From assembly GCF_030718935.1 (NCBI RefSeq), contig NZ_CP132194.1, positions 62,001-126,000 on the forward strand: a stretch of 64,000 nt of DNA, given 5' to 3'. This document shows, piece by piece, positions 17,982-28,460 of the stretch. The notes under the pieces were generated by a model. That model did no database searches, was not told where the DNA came from, and worked only from the letters and a program-made list of their open reading frames with translations. A program made the position numbers and the translations under genes. This DNA comes from Psychrobacter sp. M13 (GTDB lineage: Bacteria; Pseudomonadota; Gammaproteobacteria; Pseudomonadales; Moraxellaceae). The stretch's first letter is position 1; each line of letters opens with the position of its first letter.

Positions 17982-18545
17982 TCAGGCATGGCCAATATCG
18001 CTACTAAGATAATCAAGGTTAACACCGATTTTATTAGCAGCCAATTGCCAACGCTCCTCGAAAGGCGTGTTAAAGAGCAGGTTTAGATCCGCAGGACAGA
18101 CCAGCCAATCGCCATTATTTAACTCGTTCTCTAATTGCTTTTTGCCCCAGCTAGCATGACCTAAGCAGAGCTGATAGTGACCAACCCCTTGACCAACCGC
18201 GATACGTTTTAGGATATCTTGGCTAGTAGTAATACAGACGTTCTCTGAGATAGCAAACGAGGATGCCCACTGTGGCTGACCTGTATGCAGCACAAAACCA
18301 ACCTCAGGATACATCGGGCCACCCTCCAACGCCAAATCCTCCATCACCTGCTCATCAGTGACTTCGATATCTAGATTCTCAAGTAGCCGACCGACTTGTG
18401 CTTGTTCTATAGGCCGATTAACCATCAGACCTAAGGCTCCATGTTTGTCATGACGACAGATATAGATAAGCGCCTGCTCAAACCGTGGGTCTGACAGATC
18501 TGGTGCAGCAATTAAGAAATGATGGGTCAAATTGACTTTAGACAT
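17982..18545 (-). CDS. yqgE: YqgE/AlgH-family protein (UPF0301)
   Basis: A 187-residue protein with the UPF0301 signature: [40 protein letters not shown] near the start, [15 protein letters not shown], and [17 protein letters not shown]. The molecular role of the family is unknown; in Pseudomonas algH affects alginate expression. It precedes ruvX on the same strand, as in many gammaproteobacteria, which suggests a shared transcript. Confidence 0.9.
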   Translation of the reverse strand: MSKVNLTHHFLIAAPDLSDPRFEQALIYICRHDKHGALGLMVNRPIEQAQVGRLLENLDIEVTDEQVMEDLALEGGPMYPEVGFVLHTGQPQWASSFAISENVCITTSQDILKRIAVGQGVGHYQLCLGHASWGKKQLENELNNGDWLVCPADLNLLFNTPFEERWQLAANKIGVNLDYLSSDIGHA

Positions 18546-18680
18546 AGAGACAGATGCAACCTAAAAAGAGCTGAGACATTACTATATGGCGATAGCAATC
18601 GAGAAATCAACCAAAATCTAGTAGCCTACACTCTAAATAAGCAACACCTTTCATCATGGCGCTTGTTAAAATAAAGGCAG

Positions 18681-20357
18681 TTATTTGACATCACTGAGTA
18701 GGCTACGGGCATGGTCACGCGTGACATCGGTAATAATCACTCCACCTGACATTCTTGCTAACTCGTTGACTTGCTCCTCTTGAGTCAAGATAATCAACTC
18801 GCTTTGGGTCTGTTCGAGATGATGCTTTTGCACTAAGATATGCTGATGCGCCTGCGCGGCAACTTGTGCTTGATGGGTGATAGCAAGGAGCTGTTGAGTC
18901 TGACCGAGGGTGCGCAGTAATTCACCGACAACTTGTGCGGTGCCACCGCTGATACCGACATCGACCTCATCGAATACTAGCATAGGCTTGGCGGCATTAT
19001 TGTCGCTATTGGTCACTTGTAATACCTGCATCACCAGCGCCATTCGTGACAGCTCGCCACCTGAGGCAATCTTGTGCAGCGGCTGCATCGGCATACCGAC
19101 GTTCGCGCTGAATAATAGCTCAATATCATAGTGACCCTGCGCATTATACTGAGCTGCCTCTCTAGCCGTAAACACAAACTCACAGCGTGCGTTAGGCAAA
19201 GCTAAAGGTTGCAATTGAGCGACTAGCTGGGCGCAAACCCCAGGCGCAGCTTGAGCCCGCTTATCATTAAGCTGATCTGCTAATAGTAAATACGCTTGCC
19301 AAGCCTCATCAATTTGGGCGGCTAACACGTCACTGCTAGGCTCGTTTTCTAATTGCTCTAACTGCTGTTGCCAGCCTTTTGCCTCGTCTATTAAGTCATT
19401 AGCAGGCAAATTGTGCTTGCGAGATAGACGATGACCTAAGCTAATTAAACTGTCCAGCTCTTGCAAGCGTTCAGGATCGGGCAATTGCTGCTCGGCATAG
19501 TCGGAGAGTAGGGCAGACGCTTCAGTGATTTGTTGCTGGGCTAGATGGAGCTGTTCTGAGACTTGACCAAAAGTTTGACTGACACCAGTCTGATTATCAC
19601 AGATCTTAATCGCTTGACCTAGCAGAGTCATCACATCAGGCTCATCAGTATCATTATCGAGCAGATGCAAGCCCTGACTGGCCTCCTGCATCAGCGCCTC
19701 AATATTGGACAGCTCTTCGTGTTCTGCTTCTACCTCATGATAGTCAACGGCTAATAGCGGTGCGATATCGCTCAGTTGGCTTTGCAATAGCTGAATACGA
19801 TCTTGGCGCTGGACTTCACGACTGGCAATATCATCCGCGCGGCGCTTGAGCTGCTGATACTGCTGAAAACTCTCAGCCGTTTGCATGGCTAATGGGGTTA
19901 TCTGAGCCATTGCATCTAGCCACTGCACCACAAACTGTGGCTTGAGTAATGCTTGCTGGGCATGCTGACTATGAATATTAACCAGCAATGCCCCTAAAGT
20001 TTTCAGCTCAGCAAGACTAACAGGTGACCCATTTAACCAAGCTTTTGAGCGCCCGTTACTACTGAGCTGACGGCGTATTAATAGCTCGTGCTCATCTAAC
20101 TCACGCTCGTGCTGCGCGAACCACTGGGCAACTACCGCATTAGCGGTGACATCGAACTGGGCATAAATATCGGCATAGTCAGCACCATGTCTGACCATAG
20201 CGCTATCAGCACGCTCACCTATACATAAGGATAGAGCATCAAGCAATAGCGACTTGCCTGCCCCCGTTTCTCCTGTGATGACATTAAAGCCTTCAGCCAC
20301 ACTTAGCTCATGCTTAGCAATGAGCGCAAACTGATGTAGGGTTAGGGATAACAGCAT
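18681..20357 (-). CDS. recN: DNA repair protein RecN
   Basis: An SMC-like ATPase (558 residues) for double-strand break repair. Walker A is GETGAGKS (29-36). Two long coiled-coil arms follow (about 150-360) with many Gln/Glu/Leu heptads. Then comes KIASGGELSRMALVMQV (ABC signature), Walker B LVFDEVDVGISGGTAQVVGELL and the ending LLAITHQAQVAAQAHQHI. I start at ATG 20357, which has GAGAGG just upstream; a TTG at 20375 is in frame but the longer start is less likely. No LexA-type operator was identified in the upstream bases. Confidence 0.93.
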   Translation of the reverse strand: MLLSLTLHQFALIAKHELSVAEGFNVITGETGAGKSLLLDALSLCIGERADSAMVRHGADYADIYAQFDVTANAVVAQWFAQHERELDEHELLIRRQLSSNGRSKAWLNGSPVSLAELKTLGALLVNIHSQHAQQALLKPQFVVQWLDAMAQITPLAMQTAESFQQYQQLKRRADDIASREVQRQDRIQLLQSQLSDIAPLLAVDYHEVEAEHEELSNIEALMQEASQGLHLLDNDTDEPDVMTLLGQAIKICDNQTGVSQTFGQVSEQLHLAQQQITEASALLSDYAEQQLPDPERLQELDSLISLGHRLSRKHNLPANDLIDEAKGWQQQLEQLENEPSSDVLAAQIDEAWQAYLLLADQLNDKRAQAAPGVCAQLVAQLQPLALPNARCEFVFTAREAAQYNAQGHYDIELLFSANVGMPMQPLHKIASGGELSRMALVMQVLQVTNSDNNAAKPMLVFDEVDVGISGGTAQVVGELLRTLGQTQQLLAITHQAQVAAQAHQHILVQKHHLEQTQSELIILTQEEQVNELARMSGGVIITDVTRDHARSLLSDVK

Positions 20358-20961
20358 CAAAGCCTCTCGTGGCAAGTGGTAAACAAGGTGTCAATCGTTG
20401 ATTTTGTTGCTAGTCAATCTTATTGTAAATAGGTTAAGAATAAAGTTGCTATATGATGACATAAAGTGCGAAATACAACTTATAGTCAATTAAGTCAGTT
20501 GCCGATAATATCTCAAGCTGTGACATCATAGCTCGACAAGGTGAGATAGTTTATTGTTGATTTTATCATTGAAAATGTCCAGTATTATGCAGATACTATA
20601 AGCGTTGCAGCCTATTTTTCGTTAGTAATCATTGATGAATTAGATACAATTGCGACATTTTTAGTGACACAATAACAAACTTTTTAGACGTAATGTGGTA
20701 GCATAATCGCACTTAATCATAAACTCAACTGTCAAACTCTGTAAATCATAAGCAGTTTTGTGAGTCATTAGCGACAGACTCTGGTTGTCGAAGCATATTG
20801 AAAATAAAAAGCTATGTTTTAATCTTAAGTTATCACTTATTAAAACCGTAGCTTACCTTGTGAAGATATTCAATTTATACTGTTAAAACTTATTATTAAA
20901 AGCAAATAGTAAAATAATACTTATTTTAGTTTGGGTAACAATATTTAATAAGGAAGTCATT
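20358..20961. other. 604-bp intergenic region between recN and ppnP
   Basis: AT-rich divergent upstream region of recN (minus) and ppnP (plus). I see no ORF with coding character, no strong repeat and no terminator, only a 5-bp CGACA/TGTCG hairpin at 20772-20790. It must hold both promoters, but no convincing -35/-10 pair could be picked. An unrecognised small RNA is possible given the length. Confidence 0.5.
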
Positions 20962-21297
20962 ATGGCAGCGGCACAATTTACTAATGTAACCGTTAACGCT
21001 CAAGCGACGATATCGTATGATGGGCGTTGTTCAAGTCACACCCTTATGTTTGAAGATGGACGCCATAAGACTTTAGGCGTTATTCTGCCCTCAGATACTA
21101 CGGTTGAGCAATATCACTTTAGCACCAATACCTCAGAGCGTATTGAGATTATCAGCGGTGAATGCGAGGTCAAAATAAACGGCGACGAAGATTTTGGCTA
21201 TTATCGTGCTGGTCAGTCCTTTGTGGTCGAAGGCAATAGCAGCTTTAATCTACGTACCGAAGAGATCGTGCAATATATTTGCCATCTAGAAGGCTAG
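20962..21297 (+). CDS. ppnP: Pyrimidine/purine nucleoside phosphorylase PpnP
   Basis: A 111-residue cupin-like protein (YaiE/DUF1255): FTNVTVNAQATISYDGRCSSHTLMFEDGRHKTLGVILP, then YHFSTNTSERIEIISGECEVKINGD and YRAGQSFVVEGNSSFNLRTEEIVQYICHLE. Members phosphorolyse many nucleosides to free base and ribose-1-phosphate. It is about 17 residues longer than the E. coli protein, mostly in the first half. Ribosome site AAGGAAG precedes the ATG. A single gene with a long untranslated upstream region. Confidence 0.9.
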   Translation: MAAAQFTNVTVNAQATISYDGRCSSHTLMFEDGRHKTLGVILPSDTTVEQYHFSTNTSERIEIISGECEVKINGDEDFGYYRAGQSFVVEGNSSFNLRTEEIVQYICHLEG

Positions 21298-21490
21298 CTG
21301 CTGTTTGGATATTTAGATCAATAAACCAGTGGCTACAGATACGTTATTACCTTTAAAAGAAACAAATAAGATCATGCCGATTTTGTTTGTTTCTTTTTGC
21401 TTATGCTTCTAGTTATTACTTTTTTGCTTATAAATTGTTTATAAATACAGTAAGCTTATCTCCACTTTTTAATTAACCAGCAGGCGCGAC

Positions 21491-22255
21491 ATGGCAAAAC
21501 CCATCTATTTCTATGGCATCCACGCGATTGAAGCCTTACTCACTCATCGTCCGCTTGATGCACTCAGCCTCTTTGTACAGCAAGGTCGCGAGAGTGATAG
21601 CCATGTGCAAGCTATCATTACTGAGGCCAAAGATAACGGCATAAGTATTCAGCCTACTCAAAAAGACAATCTTACTCAGCTTTGTGGTAGTCCGCAGCAT
21701 CAAGGGCTAGTGCTGCATGCACGTCCTCTAAGCTTTGCTAATGAGGGGTTATTAGATGAGCTGGTCGCTCGCGATGATTGTCTCTTATTAGTACTAGATC
21801 AAATTACCGATGCGCATAATTTTGGCGCTTGCTTACGTACGGCGGTGGCGATGGGAGTGAATGCGGTTATTTGTCCCAAGCATCATGCCGCCAGTCTCAC
21901 GCCAACGGTTGCTAAAGTATCCGTAGGAGCCGCTGAGATGATGCCTATCATCAGCGTCACGAATCTGGCACGGACGCTGGCGCAAATTAAGCAGGCAGGG
22001 GTATTTGTATTCGGTACGGCGCTAAGCGCTGATGCTAAGCCGATACATGCCGCTGACTTGACAGGTAAGACGGCACTGATTATGGGCTCTGAGGGCGAAG
22101 GCATGCGCCGGCTTACCACAGAGAGCTGTGATGAGCTAGTCTATATTCCGATGTCAGGTAATGAGCATGGTAATTTGCAAAGCCTGAATGTCAGCGTTGC
22201 AACGGGCATGGCATTATATGAAGTTAATCGGCAGCGCGCGCTAACAACTGAGTAA
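21491..22255 (+). CDS. rlmB: 23S rRNA (guanosine-2'-O)-methyltransferase RlmB
   Basis: A SPOUT-class enzyme that methylates the 2'-O of G2251 in the ribosomal P-loop. The N-terminal L30e-like domain has IYFYGIHAIEALLTHRP and HQGLVLHARPL; the SPOUT domain has LVLDQITDAHNFGACLRTA, VSVGAAEMMPIISVTNLART, LIMGSEGEGMRRLT and IPMSGNEHGNLQSLNVSVATGMALYE, all three trefoil-knot motifs. Length (254) is normal. Its last 32 bp overlap the end of convergent coaE. Confidence 0.94.
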   Translation: MAKPIYFYGIHAIEALLTHRPLDALSLFVQQGRESDSHVQAIITEAKDNGISIQPTQKDNLTQLCGSPQHQGLVLHARPLSFANEGLLDELVARDDCLLLVLDQITDAHNFGACLRTAVAMGVNAVICPKHHAASLTPTVAKVSVGAAEMMPIISVTNLARTLAQIKQAGVFVFGTALSADAKPIHAADLTGKTALIMGSEGEGMRRLTTESCDELVYIPMSGNEHGNLQSLNVSVATGMALYEVNRQRALTTE

Positions 22256-22928
22256 GCTGCAGATAATTTTGGTGTAGAGGCTCTAGCTGCAAATGCAGAG
22301 CGTCTAGATCAGCTTCATTGGTCACTACATCATCAGCGTGACTATTGCGCTCAGTGCGACTAAGCTGATTGGCCATGATTGCTTTAATCTTTGGTACGCT
22401 TTGTGAGTCTCGTAAGCTGGCACGAGCAAGCTGGGTGTCTTCACTAGCATCAACGACCAGAATGCGCTGACATAAATTCGCCAGCCCTGCTTCAGCCGCC
22501 TCTATCAGTAGTGGTGCTGACAATATAACATAGGCTGAAGTACTCGCTGCCAATTGCTTTTTTGCCGCCTCGCGTATCGCGGGATGGGTAATAGATTCAA
22601 GCTCAATAAGCGCGGCTGGATGAGCAAAAACATGCGTACGTACCGCAGCGCGATCCATATCACCATTATCCTTGATAGCCCAATCGCCAAATTTCCTTTG
22701 AATCTTGTGCAAGGTAGCACTACCTTTAGCCACGACCTCGTGAGCGAGGACATCAGCATCTATAATGTCCATCCCCTGCTCAGCGAACCAGGCGCTAGTC
22801 GCTGACTTACCGCTACCGATACCACCTGTTAAGCCCACTACTAGCTTTTTACTCTTAGCTTGGCTAATAGTTTGCGGCTGATCGGTATGATCATGGCTCT
22901 GCGCAGATGATGTGCTATTAATACTCAT
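22224..22928 (-). CDS. coaE: Dephospho-CoA kinase CoaE
   Basis: Phosphorylates dephospho-CoA to coenzyme A, the last CoA step. The P-loop is VGLTGGIGSGKSATS, followed by DADVLAHEVV and a helical CoA domain with ITHPAIREAAKKQL and LSAPLLIEAAEAGL. An N-terminal 30-residue Ser/Gln/His-rich leader precedes the usual start. The ATG at 22928 has AAGTGG upstream; a GTG at 22937 is also possible. It is the last gene of the pilB-pilC-pilD-coaE order and its end overlaps rlmB by 32 bp. Confidence 0.92.
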   Translation of the reverse strand: MSINSTSSAQSHDHTDQPQTISQAKSKKLVVGLTGGIGSGKSATSAWFAEQGMDIIDADVLAHEVVAKGSATLHKIQRKFGDWAIKDNGDMDRAAVRTHVFAHPAALIELESITHPAIREAAKKQLAASTSAYVILSAPLLIEAAEAGLANLCQRILVVDASEDTQLARASLRDSQSVPKIKAIMANQLSRTERNSHADDVVTNEADLDALHLQLEPLHQNYLQLTQLLARAAD

Positions 22929-23135
22929 AAAGGCCACTTATTTTATAAATAAAAAGATAGATAGCTAATATAGCGCTGATATAAATTTCAAAACGACAGC
23001 TTTAGCGTAACGGTTAGTAGTGCAAAAAGTATCAGGGTGGGTTTACTTATTGTCAGCTGAAAGGGATTTTAAAGCACGCCAGCAAGCGTGCAAGATAATA
23101 TAATGACTGTTGTGATAACGGTTTGTTCCGTAGCC

Positions 23136-24035
23136 CTAAATATACATAGCCAAATACCAGCTAATGATATCATTACCGTATAGTAAAGCAATAATCCCCG
23201 CAACTGCAATATAAGGCCCAAAGGCAAAAGGTTTGCTTGCGCCATGTATTCTCATCAAAACAATGCCAACGACAGAACCTAATAGCGAAGATAATAAGAT
23301 AATAAGAGGTAGCATCATTGGCCCAAGCCAAGCGCCTAATACCGCTAGTAATTTAAAATCACCTTGCCCCATACCGTGCTTTTTCGTCAGTAAATAAAAC
23401 ACTTTCACTACGATCCATAAAGATAAAAACCCTAGTAGCAAGCCCCAAATAGCTTGCGTCGGACTGACAAACCAGCTTTGCGAATTAACCGCGAGTCCCA
23501 ACCCCGCCAACGGGAAAGTTAGGCGATCTGGTAGTAGCTGAGTATCAAAATCAATACCTGTTAGCGCTATCAGCGTCCATACTAATATCAATGCTGAAAG
23601 ACCTACCATGGTGACGCCAAAGTGATAAATAACCAATGCTGAGAGCAGAGCGGTAATCAGCTCAACGAGCGGATAGCGCCAACTGATAGAAGCCTTGCAG
23701 TCCGAGCAACGTCCGCGTAAACCTATCCAGCTGATAAGGGGTATATTCTCATACCACTTGATTTTATGAGCACAGTTGGGACAACGCGACGCTGGACGGC
23801 TTAAAGTAATAGGGGTGTCTTTAGCAATGATAGTTGCGAGATCATTCGCTTGAGCTTCTAATGTCTCAGGCTGCTGTACCAAAAATTGACTGCACTCCTG
23901 TCGCCATTCAAACTGCATCATCAACGGTATGCGATGAATAACGACATTTAAAAAGCTGCCCACACAAAGCCCTAATAGTGCAAATACGAGCAGGGCTACA
24001 GTCATGTTTTGTTGTAATAATTCTATTAATTGCAT
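23136..24035 (-). CDS. pilD: Type IV prepilin peptidase/N-methyltransferase PilD
   Basis: A 299-residue inner-membrane enzyme that cleaves prepilin leaders and methylates the new N-terminus. The cytoplasmic loop has paired cysteines CPNC-x21-CSDC (zinc site), followed by eight or so membrane helices. The two catalytic aspartates lie in TGIDFDTQLLPDRLT and GMGQGDFKLLAVLGAWLG. It begins 7 bp after pilC ends. coaE follows after about 200 bp. Confidence 0.94.
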   Translation of the reverse strand: MQLIELLQQNMTVALLVFALLGLCVGSFLNVVIHRIPLMMQFEWRQECSQFLVQQPETLEAQANDLATIIAKDTPITLSRPASRCPNCAHKIKWYENIPLISWIGLRGRCSDCKASISWRYPLVELITALLSALVIYHFGVTMVGLSALILVWTLIALTGIDFDTQLLPDRLTFPLAGLGLAVNSQSWFVSPTQAIWGLLLGFLSLWIVVKVFYLLTKKHGMGQGDFKLLAVLGAWLGPMMLPLIILLSSLLGSVVGIVLMRIHGASKPFAFGPYIAVAGIIALLYGNDIISWYLAMYI

Positions 24036-24042
24036 TAAACTT

Positions 24043-25266
24043 TTATCCTACTACATTACCCAATTGGAAAATAGGTAAGTACATAGCAATGACTAGACCA
24101 CCTACTAATACGCCAAGAATAGCCATAATAAAAGGTTCCAGTAGACTCGTTAGCCCATCAACGGCGTTGTCGACTTCATTTTCGTAATAGACCGCGACTT
24201 TATCTAGCATCTCCTCTAAGCTACCAGATTCCTCACCGATACCTACCATTTGAATTGCCATACTAGGAAATAAATTGGTTGAGCGCATAGAGAACTGTAG
24301 CTGCTGACCCGTTGAAACATCATTCTTAATCTGTTGAGTCGCATTATAAAACACCACATTATTAGTTGCCCCAGCGGTAGAGTCTAGTGCATCAATCAAG
24401 GGAACACCTGCTGCGAACGTCGTTGATAGAGTACGAGCAAAACGAGCAATAACTGCTTGGTAAGCAATCTTACCAAATACAGGGGCTTTCAAAACGGCTC
24501 GATCTAAAAAATCGCGAAACTTTTTCGAGCGTTTTTTCGCTTCAGAAAAGCCAATAATAGCGCCGCCAATGACAATGATTAAAATAAACCACCAAGATTG
24601 CATCCACTCAGACATACCGACTACCATCCGAGTAAAAGCGGGTAATTCAGCACCAAAGGATTCAAAAAGGTCCGAGAATACAGGTACTACTTTTATCAAT
24701 AGAATCATAGTGACAATGACTGCAACGACTATTACCGCTATTGGGTATTTGATAGCTTTACGAATCTTAGCTTTGAGTAGCTCGCTCTTTTCTTTGTAAG
24801 TGGCGACCCGCTCAAGCATAGTTTCAAGCGCCCCTGATTGCTCACCCGACTCAACAAGCGAGCAGAATAGATCATCAAAGTAACGCGGATGTCGACGTAG
24901 CGCTGAGGAAAAATTACTTCCCGATTCAATATCTGCTTTGATCTGTAGTACTAATTCTTTCATAGTAGGATTATCTAGAGAGTCCGCCACGATCTCAAAA
25001 GATTGGGTTAATGGAACACCGGCTTTCATCATCGTTGCCAGCTGGCGCGAAAAAATAGCAATATCGATAGGCTTGATAGACTTTTTAAATTCAAAAAGCG
25101 CTTTAGGCTTTTTCTTGATGGTTTTGACGGTAATGCCCTGCTTGCGCAAGGTCGCCTTTGCCAGCTCTAAATTGCGACTGGTCGTTTCGCCTTTGACTTT
25201 TTGTCCACGCCGATTGACCCCATCATAGACAAAATCTAACAGCATGTCGGTCTTAGCTTTTGCCAT
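24043..25266 (-). CDS. pilC: Type IV pilus inner-membrane platform protein PilC
   Basis: A 407-residue GspF-family protein that links the assembly ATPase to the growing pilus. Two similar helical cytoplasmic domains (KPIDIAIFSRQLATMMKAGVPLTQSFEIV and YQAVIARFARTLSTTFAAGVPLIDALD) each lead to membrane helices; MVGIGEESGSLEEML and the final LVGGLVIAMYLPIFQLGNVV are typical. It lies 99 bp after pilB and 7 bp before pilD. Confidence 0.95.
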   Translation of the reverse strand: MAKAKTDMLLDFVYDGVNRRGQKVKGETTSRNLELAKATLRKQGITVKTIKKKPKALFEFKKSIKPIDIAIFSRQLATMMKAGVPLTQSFEIVADSLDNPTMKELVLQIKADIESGSNFSSALRRHPRYFDDLFCSLVESGEQSGALETMLERVATYKEKSELLKAKIRKAIKYPIAVIVVAVIVTMILLIKVVPVFSDLFESFGAELPAFTRMVVGMSEWMQSWWFILIIVIGGAIIGFSEAKKRSKKFRDFLDRAVLKAPVFGKIAYQAVIARFARTLSTTFAAGVPLIDALDSTAGATNNVVFYNATQQIKNDVSTGQQLQFSMRSTNLFPSMAIQMVGIGEESGSLEEMLDKVAVYYENEVDNAVDGLTSLLEPFIMAILGVLVGGLVIAMYLPIFQLGNVVG

Positions 25267-25365
25267 CTCTTAACCCTCAAATTTACTTAATTAAATATAC
25301 TGGTAATGATATAAATAACACCATAACACCTGATAAAAAGGCTATTTTAAATAGCATTATATAAT

Positions 25366-27075
25366 TTATTCAGAAGTCACGCGCATCATCTCTTGAATAC
25401 TAGTCATGCCCTGCAATACTTTTAAGATACCTGAGTGGCGCAAATCACGAAAGCCGTTTTTGAGTGCCGCATCTTTTATATCGATTGCATTACCATCTTC
25501 CATAATGATACGAGAGATATCATTAGTTACTCTTAGCACCTCATAAATACCGATTCGGCCTTTATATCCTTCGCGGCATTCACTACAACCTATAGGCCCG
25601 TAGATGACATTGCCTGAATCGTCTAGTTGTTCATCACTAAAGCCCAGCTCTACTAGACTGATTCGAGGAACATCGATAGGCTTTTTGCAGTTATTGCATA
25701 AACGTCTAGCCAGTCGTTGAGCGATAACTAAGTTCACTGAAGTTGCAATGTTAAACGAAGCTACGCCCATATTTTTGAGGCGAGTCAAGGTCTCGGGAGC
25801 CGAGTTAGTATGTAACGTCGATAATACTAAGTGACCGGTTTGTGCTGCTTTAACAGCGATCTCAGCGGTTTCTAAATCACGAATCTCACCAACCATCACA
25901 ATATCAGGATCTTGACGTAAGAATGACTTGAGTGCATTGGCAAAAGTTAGTCCTACCTTAGAATTAACGTTGACCTGATTGATGCCCTCTAGGTTGATCT
26001 CGACTGGATCCTCTGCAGTTGAAATATTAGTCTCGCCCGTATTCAGGATATTAATACCTGTATATAACGATACTGTTTTACCAGAACCAGTAGGCCCTGT
26101 AATCAGAATCATCCCTTGTGGCTTACTTAAAGCGGTCAAGAACAGCTCTTTTTGATCAGGCTCATAGCCTAGCGCATCAATACCTAGCATGGCTGATGAA
26201 GGATCTAAAATACGCAGGACGATTTTTTCACCAAACAGCGTAGGCAATGAGTTCACTCGAAAATCGATAGCTCTGCTTTTGGAGAGCTTGAGCTTGATAC
26301 GTCCATCTTGCGGCACGCGGCGCTCAGAGATATCCATTTGTGACATCACCTTTAGACGAGCGGCAATCTTATTAGCCAGTTGTACCGGTGGATTGGCCAT
26401 TTTTTGCATAACACCATCGACTCGAAAGCGTACGCGATAGCTCTTCTCATACGGCTCGAAGTGCAAATCTGAAGCACCCATACGAATAGCTTCAACCAGC
26501 ATCTTATTGACAAATTTTACTACTGGCGCTTCATCAACGCTATCATTAAGGCGGGTTTCAACCTCACTTTCACCCCCTTCATCAAAATCAACGTTGAAAT
26601 CGCTATCAGCGAAGCTACTGAAGCTTTGCATTGTATCCGCGTAAACACTATCGATACGTCTTCTTAGCTTGTTCTCCTCGACCAGTACTGCCTCAATAGA
26701 TAGACGTGAGTTAAACGCTAGTGCATCAATCGCGTCGATACGCGTAGGATCACTCAAAGCCACAAAAAGACGTTGACCCCGCTTAAATATCGGCAAAGCG
26801 TTAAATTTACGAACGATTTTTTCATCGACTAGATCTTTAGGAATTACACTATTATTAAGCACATCGAGATCGAACAGAGGATCGCCAAAAGATTCAGACA
26901 GCAATAAAGCTAGTTTATAAGCATCAGCCAATTTGTTGCCAACCAAATAAGCGACTAGACCTACCTGTTGCTGCTGCGCCTCAGTTTGAGCACTGCGCAT
27001 ATCTTTATCACTGACCAGTCCTGCACTGACCAACTGCTCTGCTAAGCCGCCAAATTTACTAATAACAGTAGACAT
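25366..27075 (-). CDS. pilB: Type IV pilus assembly ATPase PilB
   Basis: The 569-residue extension motor of the type IV pilus. N-terminal MshEN-like domain, then the ATPase core with Walker A GPTGSGKT, Asp box ISTAEDPVEI, Walker B DPDIVMVGEIRDLETAEIA and His box TGHLVLSTLHTNSAPETLTRL. A tetracysteine zinc motif is present as CNNC...CSEC. It heads the pilBCD cluster; the pilin gene is not in the window. Confidence 0.96.
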   Translation of the reverse strand: MSTVISKFGGLAEQLVSAGLVSDKDMRSAQTEAQQQQVGLVAYLVGNKLADAYKLALLLSESFGDPLFDLDVLNNSVIPKDLVDEKIVRKFNALPIFKRGQRLFVALSDPTRIDAIDALAFNSRLSIEAVLVEENKLRRRIDSVYADTMQSFSSFADSDFNVDFDEGGESEVETRLNDSVDEAPVVKFVNKMLVEAIRMGASDLHFEPYEKSYRVRFRVDGVMQKMANPPVQLANKIAARLKVMSQMDISERRVPQDGRIKLKLSKSRAIDFRVNSLPTLFGEKIVLRILDPSSAMLGIDALGYEPDQKELFLTALSKPQGMILITGPTGSGKTVSLYTGINILNTGETNISTAEDPVEINLEGINQVNVNSKVGLTFANALKSFLRQDPDIVMVGEIRDLETAEIAVKAAQTGHLVLSTLHTNSAPETLTRLKNMGVASFNIATSVNLVIAQRLARRLCNNCKKPIDVPRISLVELGFSDEQLDDSGNVIYGPIGCSECREGYKGRIGIYEVLRVTNDISRIIMEDGNAIDIKDAALKNGFRDLRHSGILKVLQGMTSIQEMMRVTSE

Positions 27076-27401
27076 AACCTGTGTTCCTTAATACAAAACC
27101 GCTAATTTTATTATTTAAAGCAGCATCAACCGCGGATAATTATTTTTGTGTAGGATTATAAGGACATACCTTAGCACCGCACTTATATTAATTTTTTCAA
27201 TAATCATGATAACGGTAAGTTGTTAAACCGTAAGTTACTATATGCAAAAATATGCAAAAATCATGACAAGTTATCAATTCGGATCAGATTTAATCGACTT
27301 ATATCAGTAGCTCCAACACTATACTATAGCACTTGCCAAATATTTGTTATACTGACGCGCATATAAAAATATGTTTGATAATTTGACAAGGTAGATAAGT
27401 G
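27076..27401. promoter_or_regulatory. Divergent upstream region of pilB and tpiA
   Basis: 326 AT-rich bases with no gene. A short direct repeat (ATATGCAAAA twice) sits at about 27240-27260. TATACT at about 27348 could be a -10 for tpiA, but no matching -35 is clear. Confidence 0.4.
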
Positions 27402-28214
27402 ATGCAGTCTTGGGTAATTGGCAACTGGAAACAAAATCCGGCCACAAATAACGACGTAAATATGTTGTTAGATCAGTTATTAGCGGCAGTAGCAAAAGAT
27501 GGTGTCACTACGCCTTGTCAGTTGATGGTAGCGCCTAGTTGTGTGCATTTAGCTTCGGTAAGCGGGCGAGTGCAGGGCACGCCAATACTAAGTGCGGCGC
27601 AAGATATTAGTGCTCATAGTGGGAGTACAGGTGCTTATACAGGGGATTGCTCAGCGCAGCAAGTCGCTGATGCTGGCGCGACTTGGACGATTCTTGGTCA
27701 CTCAGAGCGTCGTCAATATCATCGCGAGACCAATGATACTTTGCTACAAAAATTGACTCATGCACTCAGTCAAAATCTGAACGTAGTGCTGTGTATTGGT
27801 GAAACCCAAGCGCAGTATGACGCAAGCGAGACTTTTGCTGTACTTGTTGAGCAATTAGCAGTCGTTAAAGACTGGCTTGCACAACAATCTTTGGAGTCCA
27901 TATCTGCAATACAAGCCAGCAACTTGGCTGAGCATCTTATTATCGCTTACGAGCCAGTCTGGGCGATAGGAACAGGCAAAGTGCCAACCGTTACAGAAGT
28001 GGCTGCTACACATGATTATATTAAGCAAACACTGGCAAGCTTTAACAATAATCTGGCAGAGTTTACCGTGTTATACGGCGGTAGTGTCAATGCTGATAAC
28101 GCTGCAAGTTTTGCAGCTAATCCTGCGATAAATGGAGCTTTGGTTGGCGGAGCTGCTTTAAAATCAGAGAGTTTTTTGGCCATTGCTAAAGCTTTTAGCA
28201 GCGCTAAATCTTAA
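27402..28214 (+). CDS. tpiA: Triosephosphate isomerase TpiA
   Basis: Glycolytic and gluconeogenic isomerase interconverting dihydroxyacetone phosphate and glyceraldehyde-3-phosphate. Substrate Lys lies in GNWKQNP, catalytic His in [11 protein letters not shown] and catalytic Glu in [13 protein letters not shown]; the phosphate loop [10 protein letters not shown] and VGGAAL close the barrel. Length (270) is slightly above the usual 250-255, with small inserts. Start codons GTG 27399 and ATG 27402 are adjacent and in frame; I take the ATG, with AAGG at 27388 upstream. secG follows. Confidence 0.95.
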   Translation: MQSWVIGNWKQNPATNNDVNMLLDQLLAAVAKDGVTTPCQLMVAPSCVHLASVSGRVQGTPILSAAQDISAHSGSTGAYTGDCSAQQVADAGATWTILGHSERRQYHRETNDTLLQKLTHALSQNLNVVLCIGETQAQYDASETFAVLVEQLAVVKDWLAQQSLESISAIQASNLAEHLIIAYEPVWAIGTGKVPTVTEVAATHDYIKQTLASFNNNLAEFTVLYGGSVNADNAASFAANPAINGALVGGAALKSESFLAIAKAFSSAKS

Positions 28215-28460
28215 GTCTATAAAAGTCGCTTTAATAATACCCTTGCAATCGTGTACAATGCCCCTTATTTATAATGCTTGTTTTAGTGCTAGGTTTTTAG
28301 AATAAGTTACTTCTAATACTTAGTTGTTTTCAATGCTCAGTTCTATGGCATTGATCAGCTTGCAAAAACCTAGTCATCATTTAACTTGGGCATCATCTAA
28401 AAGCTTTATTCACATTTTATTATTGTTATCAGTCGTCATCAGGCGGCAAAAGAGGCCAGC